Source: JBAPRR01 sp049281195 (GTDB lineage: Bacteria; Actinomycetota; Acidimicrobiia; Acidimicrobiales; CAVXTF01). Taken from it: a stretch of DNA of 11,420 nucleotides. Numbering within the stretch: position 1 is the stretch's first letter; each line of letters begins with the position of its first letter. The position numbers were made by a program, and so were the translations under genes. Below are positions 1 through 5,795 of the stretch, in pieces. The notes beneath the pieces were generated by a model. It worked only from the letters and a program-made list of their open reading frames with translations, searched no databases and was not told where the DNA came from. Location: positions 1 through 11,420 of the forward strand of contig JBAPRR010000085.1 in assembly GCA_049281195.1 (NCBI GenBank). Direction: 5' to 3'.

Positions 1-1369
1 CCACAGGCTCGCCGCGGTAGATGGTGTGGCGCACCTTGCCCTCGAGCTTTCTCCCCTCGAACGGCGTGTTGCGGCTCCTGCTGGCGAGCCTTCTCGCGTC
101 GACCACCCATGTGTGGGTGGGGTCGATCACGCAGATGTTCGCGGGCAGTCCCGCGGCGATGGGCCCACCCTGATCACCGCCCTGGTCGACGGCGATCCCT
201 GCGATGTGTGCCGGCTTCCACGACATCAGGGCGAGCATCTCGTTCAACCGCAGAGGGCGGAAACCGCCGCCGTCATCTCCTGAGACGAACCGCTCCGGTT
301 CTGACAGATCGAGCTGGTCGAATGTGGGCTCATTTCTCACGAGAGCTCCCATCGCCACCGCAAGTGCAGTTTCAAGGCCGAGCATTCCGGGCGGTGCTTC
401 TGCCACAGGTTGATCCTTGGCTTCCGGAGGGTGAGGCGCGTGATCTGTGGCGATCGCGTCGATCGCACCCGTTGCACATCCGGCGCGTAAGGCGTGAACG
501 TCGTCGCTGGTGCGAAGGGGTGGATTCACCTTGAAAACGGCGTCGTATCCCTGCAGGGAGGCATCGGTCAAAGAGAGGTGATGCGGAGTCACCTCGGCCG
601 TCACCGGTAGACCTTCAGCTTTGGCGAACTCCACAGCACGAAGGGTCGCCGCACTCGATATGTGGAGCAGGTGAAGGCGCGCCGCCGTCAACCTGCATAG
701 GGCGATGTCGCGGATCGCCATGACCTCTTCGGCTTCACCGGGTGCTCCCGGCAAACCGAGCCTGCTCGACCACGCTCCTTCGTGCATATGGCCGTGGGCG
801 GCCAGGGCACTGTCCTCGCAGTGCTGTGCGAGCGTCACGCCCAAGCCCTTGGCGTAGTCCATCGCCCTTCGCATCACTCCAGCGTCTTGAACCCCGGATC
901 CGTCGTCGGTGAAGATCCTCACCCCCAGCGCGGCCAACTCTCCCATCGGCGCCAGCAGCTCCCCCCGCCGGCCGACTGTTATCGCACCTGAGACGCACAC
1001 CCGGCACGTGACGTTCGACCCGAGGGCGAGCACTTCGCGGGCGACGGGAGCGCAGTCGATGGGCGGATCGGTGTTCGGCATCGCCACGAACGCCGTAAAG
1101 CCGCCGAGGGATGCAGATCGCGCCGCACTCTCGATGGTTTCGGATTCTTCGGCTCCGGGTTGGCGGGCGTGGGTGTGAAGGTCGACGAGACCCGGAACCA
1201 CGAAGCAGCTCGAGGCGTCAAGAACCTTGGCGTTCTTCGGCGTTTCTACTTCAGCGTCTACACAGACGATGTCGGATCCCTCGATCACGACATCTGCCCG
1301 GCGCTCGCCTGTCGAGTCGATGACGGTGCCACCGCGCAATACGACGGGTCGGGCGCGACGATCAGGCAC
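1..1369 (-). CDS. pyrC: Dihydroorotase, class I (partial, C-terminus beyond the left edge)
   Basis: Catalyses reversible ring closure of N-carbamoyl-aspartate to dihydroorotate, the third step of UMP synthesis, in the cytoplasm. I read 456 codons down to the window edge without a stop. Metal-site and substrate motifs are all present: DLHTHARQPG (His65, His67, Arg69), the TDDG pair at 155-156, QHCED (His183), LLHIS (His236), VNPPLR at 281-286 and TDHAPH (Asp309). The late NTPFEG motif (434-439) and the following G-x-V-x-x-T-I strand are also there, so only a few C-terminal residues should be missing. The GTG start at 1369 is chosen because it overlaps the pyrB stop by 8 bases and has AAAAGGAG about 9 bases upstream. 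It is the last gene of the visible pyrR-pyrB-pyrC block and probably translationally coupled to pyrB. Family assignment is secure. Catalytic competence is inferred from the intact motifs. Confidence 0.96.
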   Translation of the reverse strand, partial: MPDRRARPVVLRGGTVIDSTGERRADVVIEGSDIVCVDAEVETPKNAKVLDASSCFVVPGLVDLHTHARQPGAEESETIESAARSASLGGFTAFVAMPNTDPPIDCAPVAREVLALGSNVTCRVCVSGAITVGRRGELLAPMGELAALGVRIFTDDGSGVQDAGVMRRAMDYAKGLGVTLAQHCEDSALAAHGHMHEGAWSSRLGLPGAPGEAEEVMAIRDIALCRLTAARLHLLHISSAATLRAVEFAKAEGLPVTAEVTPHHLSLTDASLQGYDAVFKVNPPLRTSDDVHALRAGCATGAIDAIATDHAPHPPEAKDQPVAEAPPGMLGLETALAVAMGALVRNEPTFDQLDLSEPERFVSGDDGGGFRPLRLNEMLALMSWKPAHIAGIAVDQGGDQGGPIAAGLPANICVIDPTHTWVVDARRLASRSRNTPFEGRKLEGKVRHTIYRGEPV

Positions 1370-2432
1370 CTTGCAACTCTCCTTTTTCGCTGAGCAGGTC
1401 CCCGGTGCCGAGCAGCAGATAGAGAACCGCCATTCGCACCGCGATTCCGTTGGCGACCTGTCTGAGAATCACCGATCGCGGAAGATCGGCGACTTCGTCT
1501 GCGATCTCGAGGCCCCGGATCATCGGCCCCGGGTGCATCACGACCGCGTCCTCGGGAAGGAGGGCCGCCCTTCGCGCCGTGAGGCCGAATGATGCGGTGT
1601 ACTCGCGCGCGGACGGAAGGAACGATCCACTTCCGCGCTCTGCCTGAAGCCGGAGCATGTAACAGACGTCGGTCTTGGGAAGAACCGCCTCGATGTCATG
1701 AGAGACAGAGGCGATGGGCCACCCGTCGAGCGAAGGCGGCATCAAGCCCCCGGGCCCTACGAGGGTCACCTCACAACCGAGAGTGGAGAACGCCCACACA
1801 CACGACCGGGCCACGCGGCTGTGACGAATGTCTCCGACGATGCAGACCCGCAGTCCTACGAAACCTTCGATCCCTGTGCGCTCGACCGGAACTTTGGAAG
1901 CCTCAGCCAGGTGCTGGCGGATGGTGTAACAGTCGAGAAGTGCTTGTGTCGGGTGCTCGTGCGCCCCGTCTCCTGCATTGATGACCGCGGCGTCGATGAA
2001 GCCCGCGACCTGGTTGGGAGCGCCGGCGCAAGGGTGACGCACGATCAGGGCGTCGACGCCCATCGCGGCCATTGTCTCCGCCGTGTCCCTAAGCGACTCG
2101 CCTTTCTTGATCGATGAAGTGACCGCACTGAGGCTCATCACGTCTGCGGAGAGCCTGCGCGCGGCTGTCTCGAAGGAGAGCCGCGTACGGGTCGACTCTT
2201 CGGCGAACAATGTCGCCACGGTCTTTCCCCTGAGAGTCGGCACCTTCGGGATGGGACGCCTGGCGACCTCGGCGAAAGCGTCAGCCACCCGCAGGATTCC
2301 CCCGATGGTCTCGGCGTCGAGGTCCGATACCGAAAGAAGGTGGCGCGGCCACCCGGAGCCGATCACCCGTTCGGGCTGCTTGACGCTCTCTACGCCACGC
2401 TCGCCTCTGGCGCTCGACTTGCCAGCATTCAT
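1362..2432 (-). CDS. pyrB: Aspartate carbamoyltransferase catalytic subunit
   Basis: Joins carbamoyl phosphate and L-aspartate to give N-carbamoyl-aspartate, the committed step of pyrimidine synthesis. The 356-residue product carries the carbamoyl-phosphate loop STRTR (80-84), the KKGES loop (109-113), HPTQAL (160-165), the DIRHSRVARS strand-loop (201-210) and HPGPMIRG (300-307). The family is usually about 310 residues. Here the recognisable domain begins near HLLSVSDL (31-38), so the first ~25 residues are an unconserved polar extension. The ATG at 2432 has a GAGGGCGG-like purine stretch upstream. A GTG at residue 23 is an alternative start that would give a family-typical length, but it has a weaker ribosome site. 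No regulatory pyrI-like chain is visible in the window. The gene follows pyrR after 58 bp and overlaps pyrC by 8 bp, so any control at the pyrR leader should also set its level. Confidence 0.96.
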   Translation of the reverse strand: MNAGKSSARGERGVESVKQPERVIGSGWPRHLLSVSDLDAETIGGILRVADAFAEVARRPIPKVPTLRGKTVATLFAEESTRTRLSFETAARRLSADVMSLSAVTSSIKKGESLRDTAETMAAMGVDALIVRHPCAGAPNQVAGFIDAAVINAGDGAHEHPTQALLDCYTIRQHLAEASKVPVERTGIEGFVGLRVCIVGDIRHSRVARSCVWAFSTLGCEVTLVGPGGLMPPSLDGWPIASVSHDIEAVLPKTDVCYMLRLQAERGSGSFLPSAREYTASFGLTARRAALLPEDAVVMHPGPMIRGLEIADEVADLPRSVILRQVANGIAVRMAVLYLLLGTGDLLSEKGELQGA

Positions 2433-2435
2433 CGC

Positions 2436-2495
2436 GACACCGCCCTCGACAAGACCGCCTTGACCCGGACCGCCGTCACTGGGACCGACTTCATT
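2436..2495. repeat. Degenerate 15-bp tandem repeat between pyrR and pyrB
   Basis: Four 15-bp units fill the pyrR-pyrB gap and run over the pyrR stop: 2436-2450, 2451-2465, 2466-2480 and 2481-2495. Each has the plus-strand core ACCGCC or ACCGAC at the same place in the unit. In mRNA sense this appears as GGCGGT or GTCGGT repeated every 15 bases, with the last copy just ahead of the pyrB ATG, where it may also act as the ribosome-binding purine stretch. Units differ at several positions, so this is an old or drifting repeat. No function is assigned. Confidence 0.55.
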
Positions 2496-3060
2496 TCGAC
2501 ACCACGTCGCCGAGCATCACGCCGTCGAGGGACACATCGACCTGCTCGTCGATGCGCGTCGGAAGGTTCTTCCCGACGTAATCAGCCCGGATGGGGACCT
2601 CGCGGTGTCCGCGGTCGATCATCACTGCGAGCTGCACGCAGCGCGCCCGTCCGAAGTCCACAAGGGCGTTGAGTGCGGCGCGCACGGTTCTCCCCGTGAA
2701 CAGGACGTCGTCGACCAGAACCACCGTGATACCTGTGAGATCTAGCGGGATTTCGGTCTGCGCCTCGGGGAGCACGGGCCGGATGCCTACGTCGTCCCTG
2801 TAGAACGCCACGTCGAGAGTGCCCACGGGAACCTGTGTTCCTTCGACTTCGAGAAGGACCTCGGCAATCCTTTTGGTCAGGGCAACTCCACCCGTTTGGA
2901 GGCCGACCAGGATGACGTCTTCGAGTCCACGATTTCGCTCAGCGATCTCGTGAGCGACTCGGCGCAGGGCACGCTGAACGTCCGCTGCGGAGAGCACCAT
3001 GCTCCGGGGAACGAAAACCCCGCCGCGCGGCGGGGTAAGCCTCCGTTCTCGTTCAGCCAC
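2491..3060 (-). CDS. pyrR: Bifunctional pyr operon regulator / uracil phosphoribosyltransferase PyrR
   Basis: Type I phosphoribosyltransferase fold protein. Known PyrR proteins bind pyr mRNA when UMP is high and often convert uracil plus PRPP to UMP. The 189-residue reading from GTG shows the PRPP loop VVLVDDVLFTGRT (113-125), FYRDD (87-91), and the DRGHREVPIRADYVGKN region (149-165). In these families the usual GxxTRG motif near residue 55 reads GLQTGG here, with Gly57 in place of Arg; TGG versions are known in some PyrR proteins. The start is uncertain. GTG at 3060 has AGGAG four bases away, but its first 20 residues are not family-like and contain a terminator-shaped palindrome. ATG at 3000 or GTG at 2997 would start the protein at VLSAADVQRAL, closer to many homologues. 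Some actinobacterial PyrR proteins do have a short N-terminal extension. It heads pyrR-pyrB-pyrC. Confidence 0.95.
   Translation of the reverse strand: MAERERRLTPPRGGVFVPRSMVLSAADVQRALRRVAHEIAERNRGLEDVILVGLQTGGVALTKRIAEVLLEVEGTQVPVGTLDVAFYRDDVGIRPVLPEAQTEIPLDLTGITVVLVDDVLFTGRTVRAALNALVDFGRARCVQLAVMIDRGHREVPIRADYVGKNLPTRIDEQVDVSLDGVMLGDVVSK
3010..3036 (-). terminator. Probable intrinsic terminator / attenuator of the pyr leader
   Basis: Bases 3017-3036 form a perfect 20-base palindrome: each arm reads ACCCCGCCGC. In minus-strand RNA it folds into a very stable GC stem, with four central bases as the minimal loop, followed immediately by UUUUCGUU. The U-run lies only on the minus-strand side, so the signal points into pyrR. 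It lies inside codons 9-16 of the frame that starts at GTG 3060, and 40 bases after the PyrR-binding hairpin. The position and shape fit the terminator half of a PyrR attenuator. The U-run is short (four U, then CGUU), so termination efficiency is unknown. Confidence 0.65.
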
Positions 3061-3064
3061 TGTG

Positions 3065-3069
3065 CTCCT
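3065..3069 (-). promoter_or_regulatory. Ribosome-binding site of the GTG 3060 start, next to the PyrR hairpin
   Basis: Minus-strand AGGAG lies four bases before GTG 3060 and six bases after the 3' arm of the PyrR-binding hairpin. It is one of the better Shine-Dalgarno matches in the window. It supports real initiation at 3060, either of full-length PyrR or of an in-frame leader. Its closeness to the hairpin means a bound PyrR could hinder ribosome access. Confidence 0.6.
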
Positions 3070-3075
3070 ATCCGT

Positions 3076-3095
3076 GCGGGCCTCACTGGACCCGC
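3076..3095 (-). promoter_or_regulatory. PyrR-binding hairpin in the pyr mRNA leader
   Basis: In minus-strand RNA the arms GCGGG (3095-3091) and CCCGC (3080-3076) pair perfectly. They enclose UCC-AGUGA-GG: one unpaired U, a CC/GG upper stem and an AGUGA loop. This matches RUCCNGNGAGGY, the core of the PyrR-binding loop described in Bacillus and mycobacterial pyr leaders, at every position. It begins one base after the TAA stop of the upstream YwaF-family gene and lies 15 bases before GTG 3060. The match to a specific motif, directly upstream of a pyrR gene, makes chance unlikely. Direct binding is inferred. Confidence 0.85.
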
Positions 3096-3096
3096 T

Positions 3097-3804
3097 TTAC
3101 GGTCGGGATGTGATGGTACCAGCCCGATGTGAGGAGCGAGCGGGCCAGAACGGCAGATCCAGAAGCGTGAAGAGCACGATCGCGACCCCTGCCGCGCTCG
3201 CCACGTACCACGGCCAGGGCCCGAGCACCTTGAGCAGTGTCCACTCGGCGGGGGGCTGGCGGAGAAACATGTAATTCGCGCCGCTGAGCCAATCCACGAC
3301 TCCCACGAACGCCGTATAGGCGAGGGTGATCACGAATACGCGGACCACCGCATTAGGACGCGGCCGCAGCTTCATCCCGACGACCAGGAACAACGCCGCA
3401 AAGACGATCCCGAGATGACCGGCTGTGTACTGGAACCAGACCAGGCTCGGGAAACTGCTCGAAAGATCAGGAAACGCGACGGCCTGGATAGTCCCCGCAA
3501 GCCCCCAGAAATATGTGAGCTCGACGAACAGCGGGAGGTTCCAAAAGCACGCCACGCCGGCGATCAGGACCCCGACATCACAAAGTGCAAGGGGAAGCGA
3601 CGTCTTGAACGACCAGGTCCCGTCCGCGGTCTGGACCGCTATGTAGCTGACCAGGTCGACCAGTAAGAGGAGCCCGATGGCCCTAGCTACCCAGCGCCTC
3701 CACGGTCCTGGCCAGCGGCGCCCAGCCGCGCATGCGGCAGCGCAAATGAGGGCGGCGACACCAACGGTCACTCCATATGCGACCGGAGATGTGGCAGCGA
3801 TCAC
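3097..3804 (-). CDS. YwaF-family (TIGR02206-like) integral membrane protein
   Basis: A 235-residue hydrophobic protein with about seven membrane segments, near residues 8-27, 38-58, 70-88, 92-110, 122-143, 151-171 and 197-220. Recognisable family signatures are LPLALCDVGV (70-79), LFVELTYFWGLAGTIQA (92-108), the FPDL/FPSLVWFQY stretch (111-126) and GANYMFLRQPP (175-185). These match the YwaF/TIGR02206 family, whose biochemical role I do not know of being established. The open frame can be extended upstream to 4125, but that part lies over the methyltransferase in another frame and looks like a shadow. GTG at 3804 is chosen because it makes a GTGA overlap with the methyltransferase stop, the same coupling seen at aroB-aroQ. 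The stop at 3097 lies one base from the PyrR-binding hairpin. Function is unassigned; a partnership with the upstream methyltransferase is inferred only from coupling. Confidence 0.88.
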   Translation of the reverse strand: MIAATSPVAYGVTVGVAALICAAACAAGRRWPGPWRRWVARAIGLLLLVDLVSYIAVQTADGTWSFKTSLPLALCDVGVLIAGVACFWNLPLFVELTYFWGLAGTIQAVAFPDLSSSFPSLVWFQYTAGHLGIVFAALFLVVGMKLRPRPNAVVRVFVITLAYTAFVGVVDWLSGANYMFLRQPPAEWTLLKVLGPWPWYVASAAGVAIVLFTLLDLPFWPARSSHRAGTITSRP

Positions 3805-4556
3805 TCCCGGATGACCAGTCTGAGTCCGGCGTCGACGGTGTCGAGAGCGAGAAGATGGCCGTGGCGTCTTCGCCACGTACCGTCGTCCAGATCCCGGCGG
3901 AGCATCTCCATCCGCGTTTCCACCAGATCGTCCGACAGCAATGCGAACGTGGAGATGCAAGCTCTCACGTCTGATTCGAGGTAGCGATCGGGCCGCTTCC
4001 AGTAGGCCCAGTTGAAGCCGTCGATGCAATCGGATGGCACAGGGACGATCTCGGTCCGCGTGGCGGTGATCTCCGCGGCCACTTCTTCCGGTGCCAGGGT
4101 CCGTGCGGTGGAAAGGTCGTTGCACTCGGGAAGGTAATCAGTGAACACCCAGAAGCGGCCGTGGACTGTCTGGTCGAAATGAAGGATGACGACGCGCCTG
4201 GCGACCCTCGCCATCTCGCGCAGACCGACGCGCTGGGATTTCCAATGGTGAAGGGTCAGTACCGCCAGTGCGGCGTCAAAGGATCCCGAAGCGAATGGAA
4301 GCGACTCCCCAACGGACCTGACAGCCTGCGCGGATCCCGAGCGCCTCTGGGCGAGCATCACCTCGGACGGTTCGACGGCGACCACGTAGCGGTCGGAAGG
4401 CTCGTAGGAGCCGGTGCCCGCACCGACGTTGAGCACGCTCTTCGCATCGCCTAAAGCGGCTTCGATCTGGGCCCGGATGCGGGGATCCGGCCGGCGGTAC
4501 TTCGCGTAGAGAGTGCCGATCTCGTCGTATATGGCCGAAGACATTGGGAAAAGCAT
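3801..4556 (-). CDS. Class I SAM-dependent methyltransferase (substrate unknown)
   Basis: A 251-residue cytosolic-looking protein. Motif I is VLNVGAGTGSYE (41-52), followed by the acidic strand end VVAVEPSEVML (58-68) where SAM ribose binding is expected. SVGESLPFASGSFDAALAVLTLHHW (81-105) gives the post-I and motif IV region of UbiE/Methyltransf_11-type enzymes. The C-terminal half (from about residue 120) is helical and substrate-specific, with an aromatic patch DGFNWAYWKRPDRY. Nothing identifies the substrate. Two starts are possible: ATG 4556, or ATG 4544 at residue 5, just before SSAIYDEIGTLYAKYR, the usual family opening. Neither has a strong ribosome site. It follows nusB after 60 bp and overlaps the YwaF-family gene by four bases, so the two are probably translated together. 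Confidence 0.88.
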   Translation of the reverse strand: MLFPMSSAIYDEIGTLYAKYRRPDPRIRAQIEAALGDAKSVLNVGAGTGSYEPSDRYVVAVEPSEVMLAQRRSGSAQAVRSVGESLPFASGSFDAALAVLTLHHWKSQRVGLREMARVARRVVILHFDQTVHGRFWVFTDYLPECNDLSTARTLAPEEVAAEITATRTEIVPVPSDCIDGFNWAYWKRPDRYLESDVRACISTFALLSDDLVETRMEMLRRDLDDGTWRRRHGHLLALDTVDAGLRLVIRE

Positions 4557-4559
4557 CGC

Positions 4560-4580
4560 GCCTGGACAACCTTCCCAGGC
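4560..4580 (-). promoter_or_regulatory. Small hairpin just upstream of the methyltransferase start
   Basis: In the 60-bp gap after nusB, minus-strand RNA has GCCUGG (4580-4575) and CCAGGC (4565-4560). They form a six-pair perfect stem around a nine-base loop, GAAGGUUGU, three bases before the ATG at 4556. The only Shine-Dalgarno-like bases (GAAGG) are in the loop. It could tune initiation, or be chance in GC-rich DNA. There is no U-run, so it is not a terminator. Confidence 0.3.
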
Positions 4581-4616
4581 CGCGTCAGACCGGTTTTTGG
4601 ACCTTCGGGGACCCCT

Positions 4617-5153
4617 TCAGGATCCCTCTGTCACATCCGAAGCGCCGAGGTCTTCAGCCGTCTCGAGGTCTTCAGCCGTGTCGTTCTCTGAGGCCGTGTC
4701 GTTCCCTGAGGCCATGTCGTTCTCTGCGGGGCGCGGCGGTCGTGTCCCGACGTTTGAATCCGGCCTGACTTTGGGCACGACGCTCGAAAGAACTCCGTTC
4801 ACGAACTTCCCCGACTCCTCGGTCGAGAATTCCTTCGCCAGCTCGACCGCCTCGTCCAAGATGACCGCAACCGGGGTCTCAGGCCATGTGATCAGCTCAG
4901 CCACCGCGAGCCGCAAGACCGTCAGGTCTACGACCGGCATCCGCGACAGCTCCCAGTCCACTGCTGCTGCAGCAAGCAACGGATCGATCCGCGAAAGGTT
5001 CTGTTCGACGGCTTCGACCAGTTCCACTGCAAAGGGATCGGGCGGTGCCGGTAACTCTGCGAGAACGTCAGACGGTGGAACGGATTTGAGTTCGGCCTCG
5101 TAGATGAGACCTAAGGCCCGCTCCCGAGCCAGGCTCCGCGGGCCTCTGCTCAT
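4617..5153 (-). CDS. nusB: Transcription antitermination factor NusB with acidic repeat tail
   Basis: All-helical RNA-binding protein that with NusE (ribosomal protein S10) binds boxA and supports antitermination on rRNA operons. The 178-residue product has the family features RSLARERALGLIYEAEL (6-22), the central LSRMPVVDLTVLRLAVAEL (69-87) and VILDEAVELAKEFSTEESG (97-115) followed by KFVNGVLSSV (116-125). The conserved domain ends near residue 128; NusB is usually about 140 residues. The remaining ~50 residues are an acidic, Ser/Thr/Asn-rich tail, partly made of hexapeptide repeats (see the repeat at 4647-4736). The tail is predicted disordered and probably dispensable for boxA binding. ATG 5153 starts 6 bp after the efp stop, so the two genes form one translational unit. 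No strong Shine-Dalgarno is visible in that gap. Confidence 0.95.
   Translation of the reverse strand: MSRGPRSLARERALGLIYEAELKSVPPSDVLAELPAPPDPFAVELVEAVEQNLSRIDPLLAAAAVDWELSRMPVVDLTVLRLAVAELITWPETPVAVILDEAVELAKEFSTEESGKFVNGVLSSVVPKVRPDSNVGTRPPRPAENDMASGNDTASENDTAEDLETAEDLGASDVTEGS
4647..4736. repeat. 18-bp tandem repeat encoding a hexapeptide in the NusB tail
   Basis: Units at 4647-4664, 4665-4682, 4683-4700 and 4701-4718, plus a decayed fifth (4719-4736). The first two differ at one base; the third and fourth differ at two. The period is a multiple of three, so copy changes keep the nusB frame. In the protein they read ENDMAS, GNDTAS, ENDTAE, DLETAE, DLGA. This is a coding minisatellite that can change length by slippage without breaking the gene. 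Confidence 0.8.
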
Positions 5154-5159
5154 CTCAGA

Positions 5160-5720
5160 TCACGCCCGGGTGATGTATTCGCCCGAACGGGTGTCGACCT
5201 TCACCCGGTCGCCCGGGTTCACGAACAGCGGCACTTGAATGACCAGGCCCGTCTCGAGCGTCGCCGGCTTGCGTGCGCCGGACACCCTGTCGCCTTGGAC
5301 ACCGGGGTCGGTCTGTGCAATCGACAGCTCCACTGCAGCAGGCAGATCCACTCCGACGATCTCTGTTCCGTACATCTGAAGGACCGCGTTGTCGGTTTCC
5401 TTCAGGTAGTTCGCGGCATCACCCAGAGACTCCTTGGACACCTGGATCTGGTCGTAGCTCTCTGTGTCCATGAAGACGTAGTCGCTGCCGTCGGTGTAGA
5501 GGTACTGCATCTCGTGCTTTTCGACGATCGCCTGCTCCACTCGCTCGTCGGCACGGAAGGTCTTTTCGACCACTGCTCCTGTTCGCACGTTCTTGAGCTT
5601 CGTGCGGACGAAGGCGCCCCCCTTACCGGGCTTCACGTGCTGGAACTCGACGACGCTGAACAGGCCGTCGGGCAGGTCCAGGGTCATGCCGTTTCGAAGG
5701 TCGTTGGTGGTTATGGCCAT
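5160..5720 (-). CDS. efp: Elongation factor P
   Basis: Translation factor that binds between the ribosomal P and E sites and relieves stalling at consecutive prolines. From ATG 5720 it is 186 residues, the normal family length. It shows the N-terminal KOW-like domain with loop HVKPGKGGAF (28-37; loop lysine Lys33), the middle OB region with YLYTDGSDYVFMDTESYDQ, and the C-terminal OB region GARKPATLETGLVIQVPLFVNPGD. The frame is open to GTG 5786, but those 22 residues are not family-like, so MAITTNDLRNG is taken as the N-terminus. A GGAG lies rather far (14 bases) from this ATG. The 75-bp gap to the aminopeptidase holds no clear terminator or promoter, only a weak GATACT. nusB follows after 6 bp. 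Whether Lys33 is modified cannot be seen; no modification enzyme is in the window. Confidence 0.96.
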   Translation of the reverse strand: MAITTNDLRNGMTLDLPDGLFSVVEFQHVKPGKGGAFVRTKLKNVRTGAVVEKTFRADERVEQAIVEKHEMQYLYTDGSDYVFMDTESYDQIQVSKESLGDAANYLKETDNAVLQMYGTEIVGVDLPAAVELSIAQTDPGVQGDRVSGARKPATLETGLVIQVPLFVNPGDRVKVDTRSGEYITRA

Positions 5721-5795
5721 CGGGAAGTTTCTGACTCCGTTTTCGAGATCGTGTTTTGCGTGCAGGTCGTCCGGCAGTATCACCACACCGACGCG

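Noticed and set aside
2470..2490. A second PyrR-loop-like stretch (GGUCCCAGUGACGG) upstream of pyrB
   Set aside because: It resembles the motif, but the CC/GG closing pair next to AGUGA is broken by a C after the loop and there is no lower stem, so it fails the consensus.
3106..3141. A possible pyr promoter (TACCAT as -10) and two GATGTGA copies 19 bp apart upstream of the PyrR hairpin
   Set aside because: No acceptable -35 element lies at the right distance, and the short repeat falls partly in the end of the upstream gene; too weak to list.
3097..4125. A longer, 342-codon version of the YwaF-family membrane protein
   Set aside because: The extra N-terminal part lies out of frame over the methyltransferase and is Arg/His-rich; the GTGA overlap start at 3804 gives the family-like protein.
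5721..5795. A possible efp promoter (GATACT) in the 75-bp gap
   Set aside because: No -35 match at 16-18 bp; the hexamer alone is not evidence.
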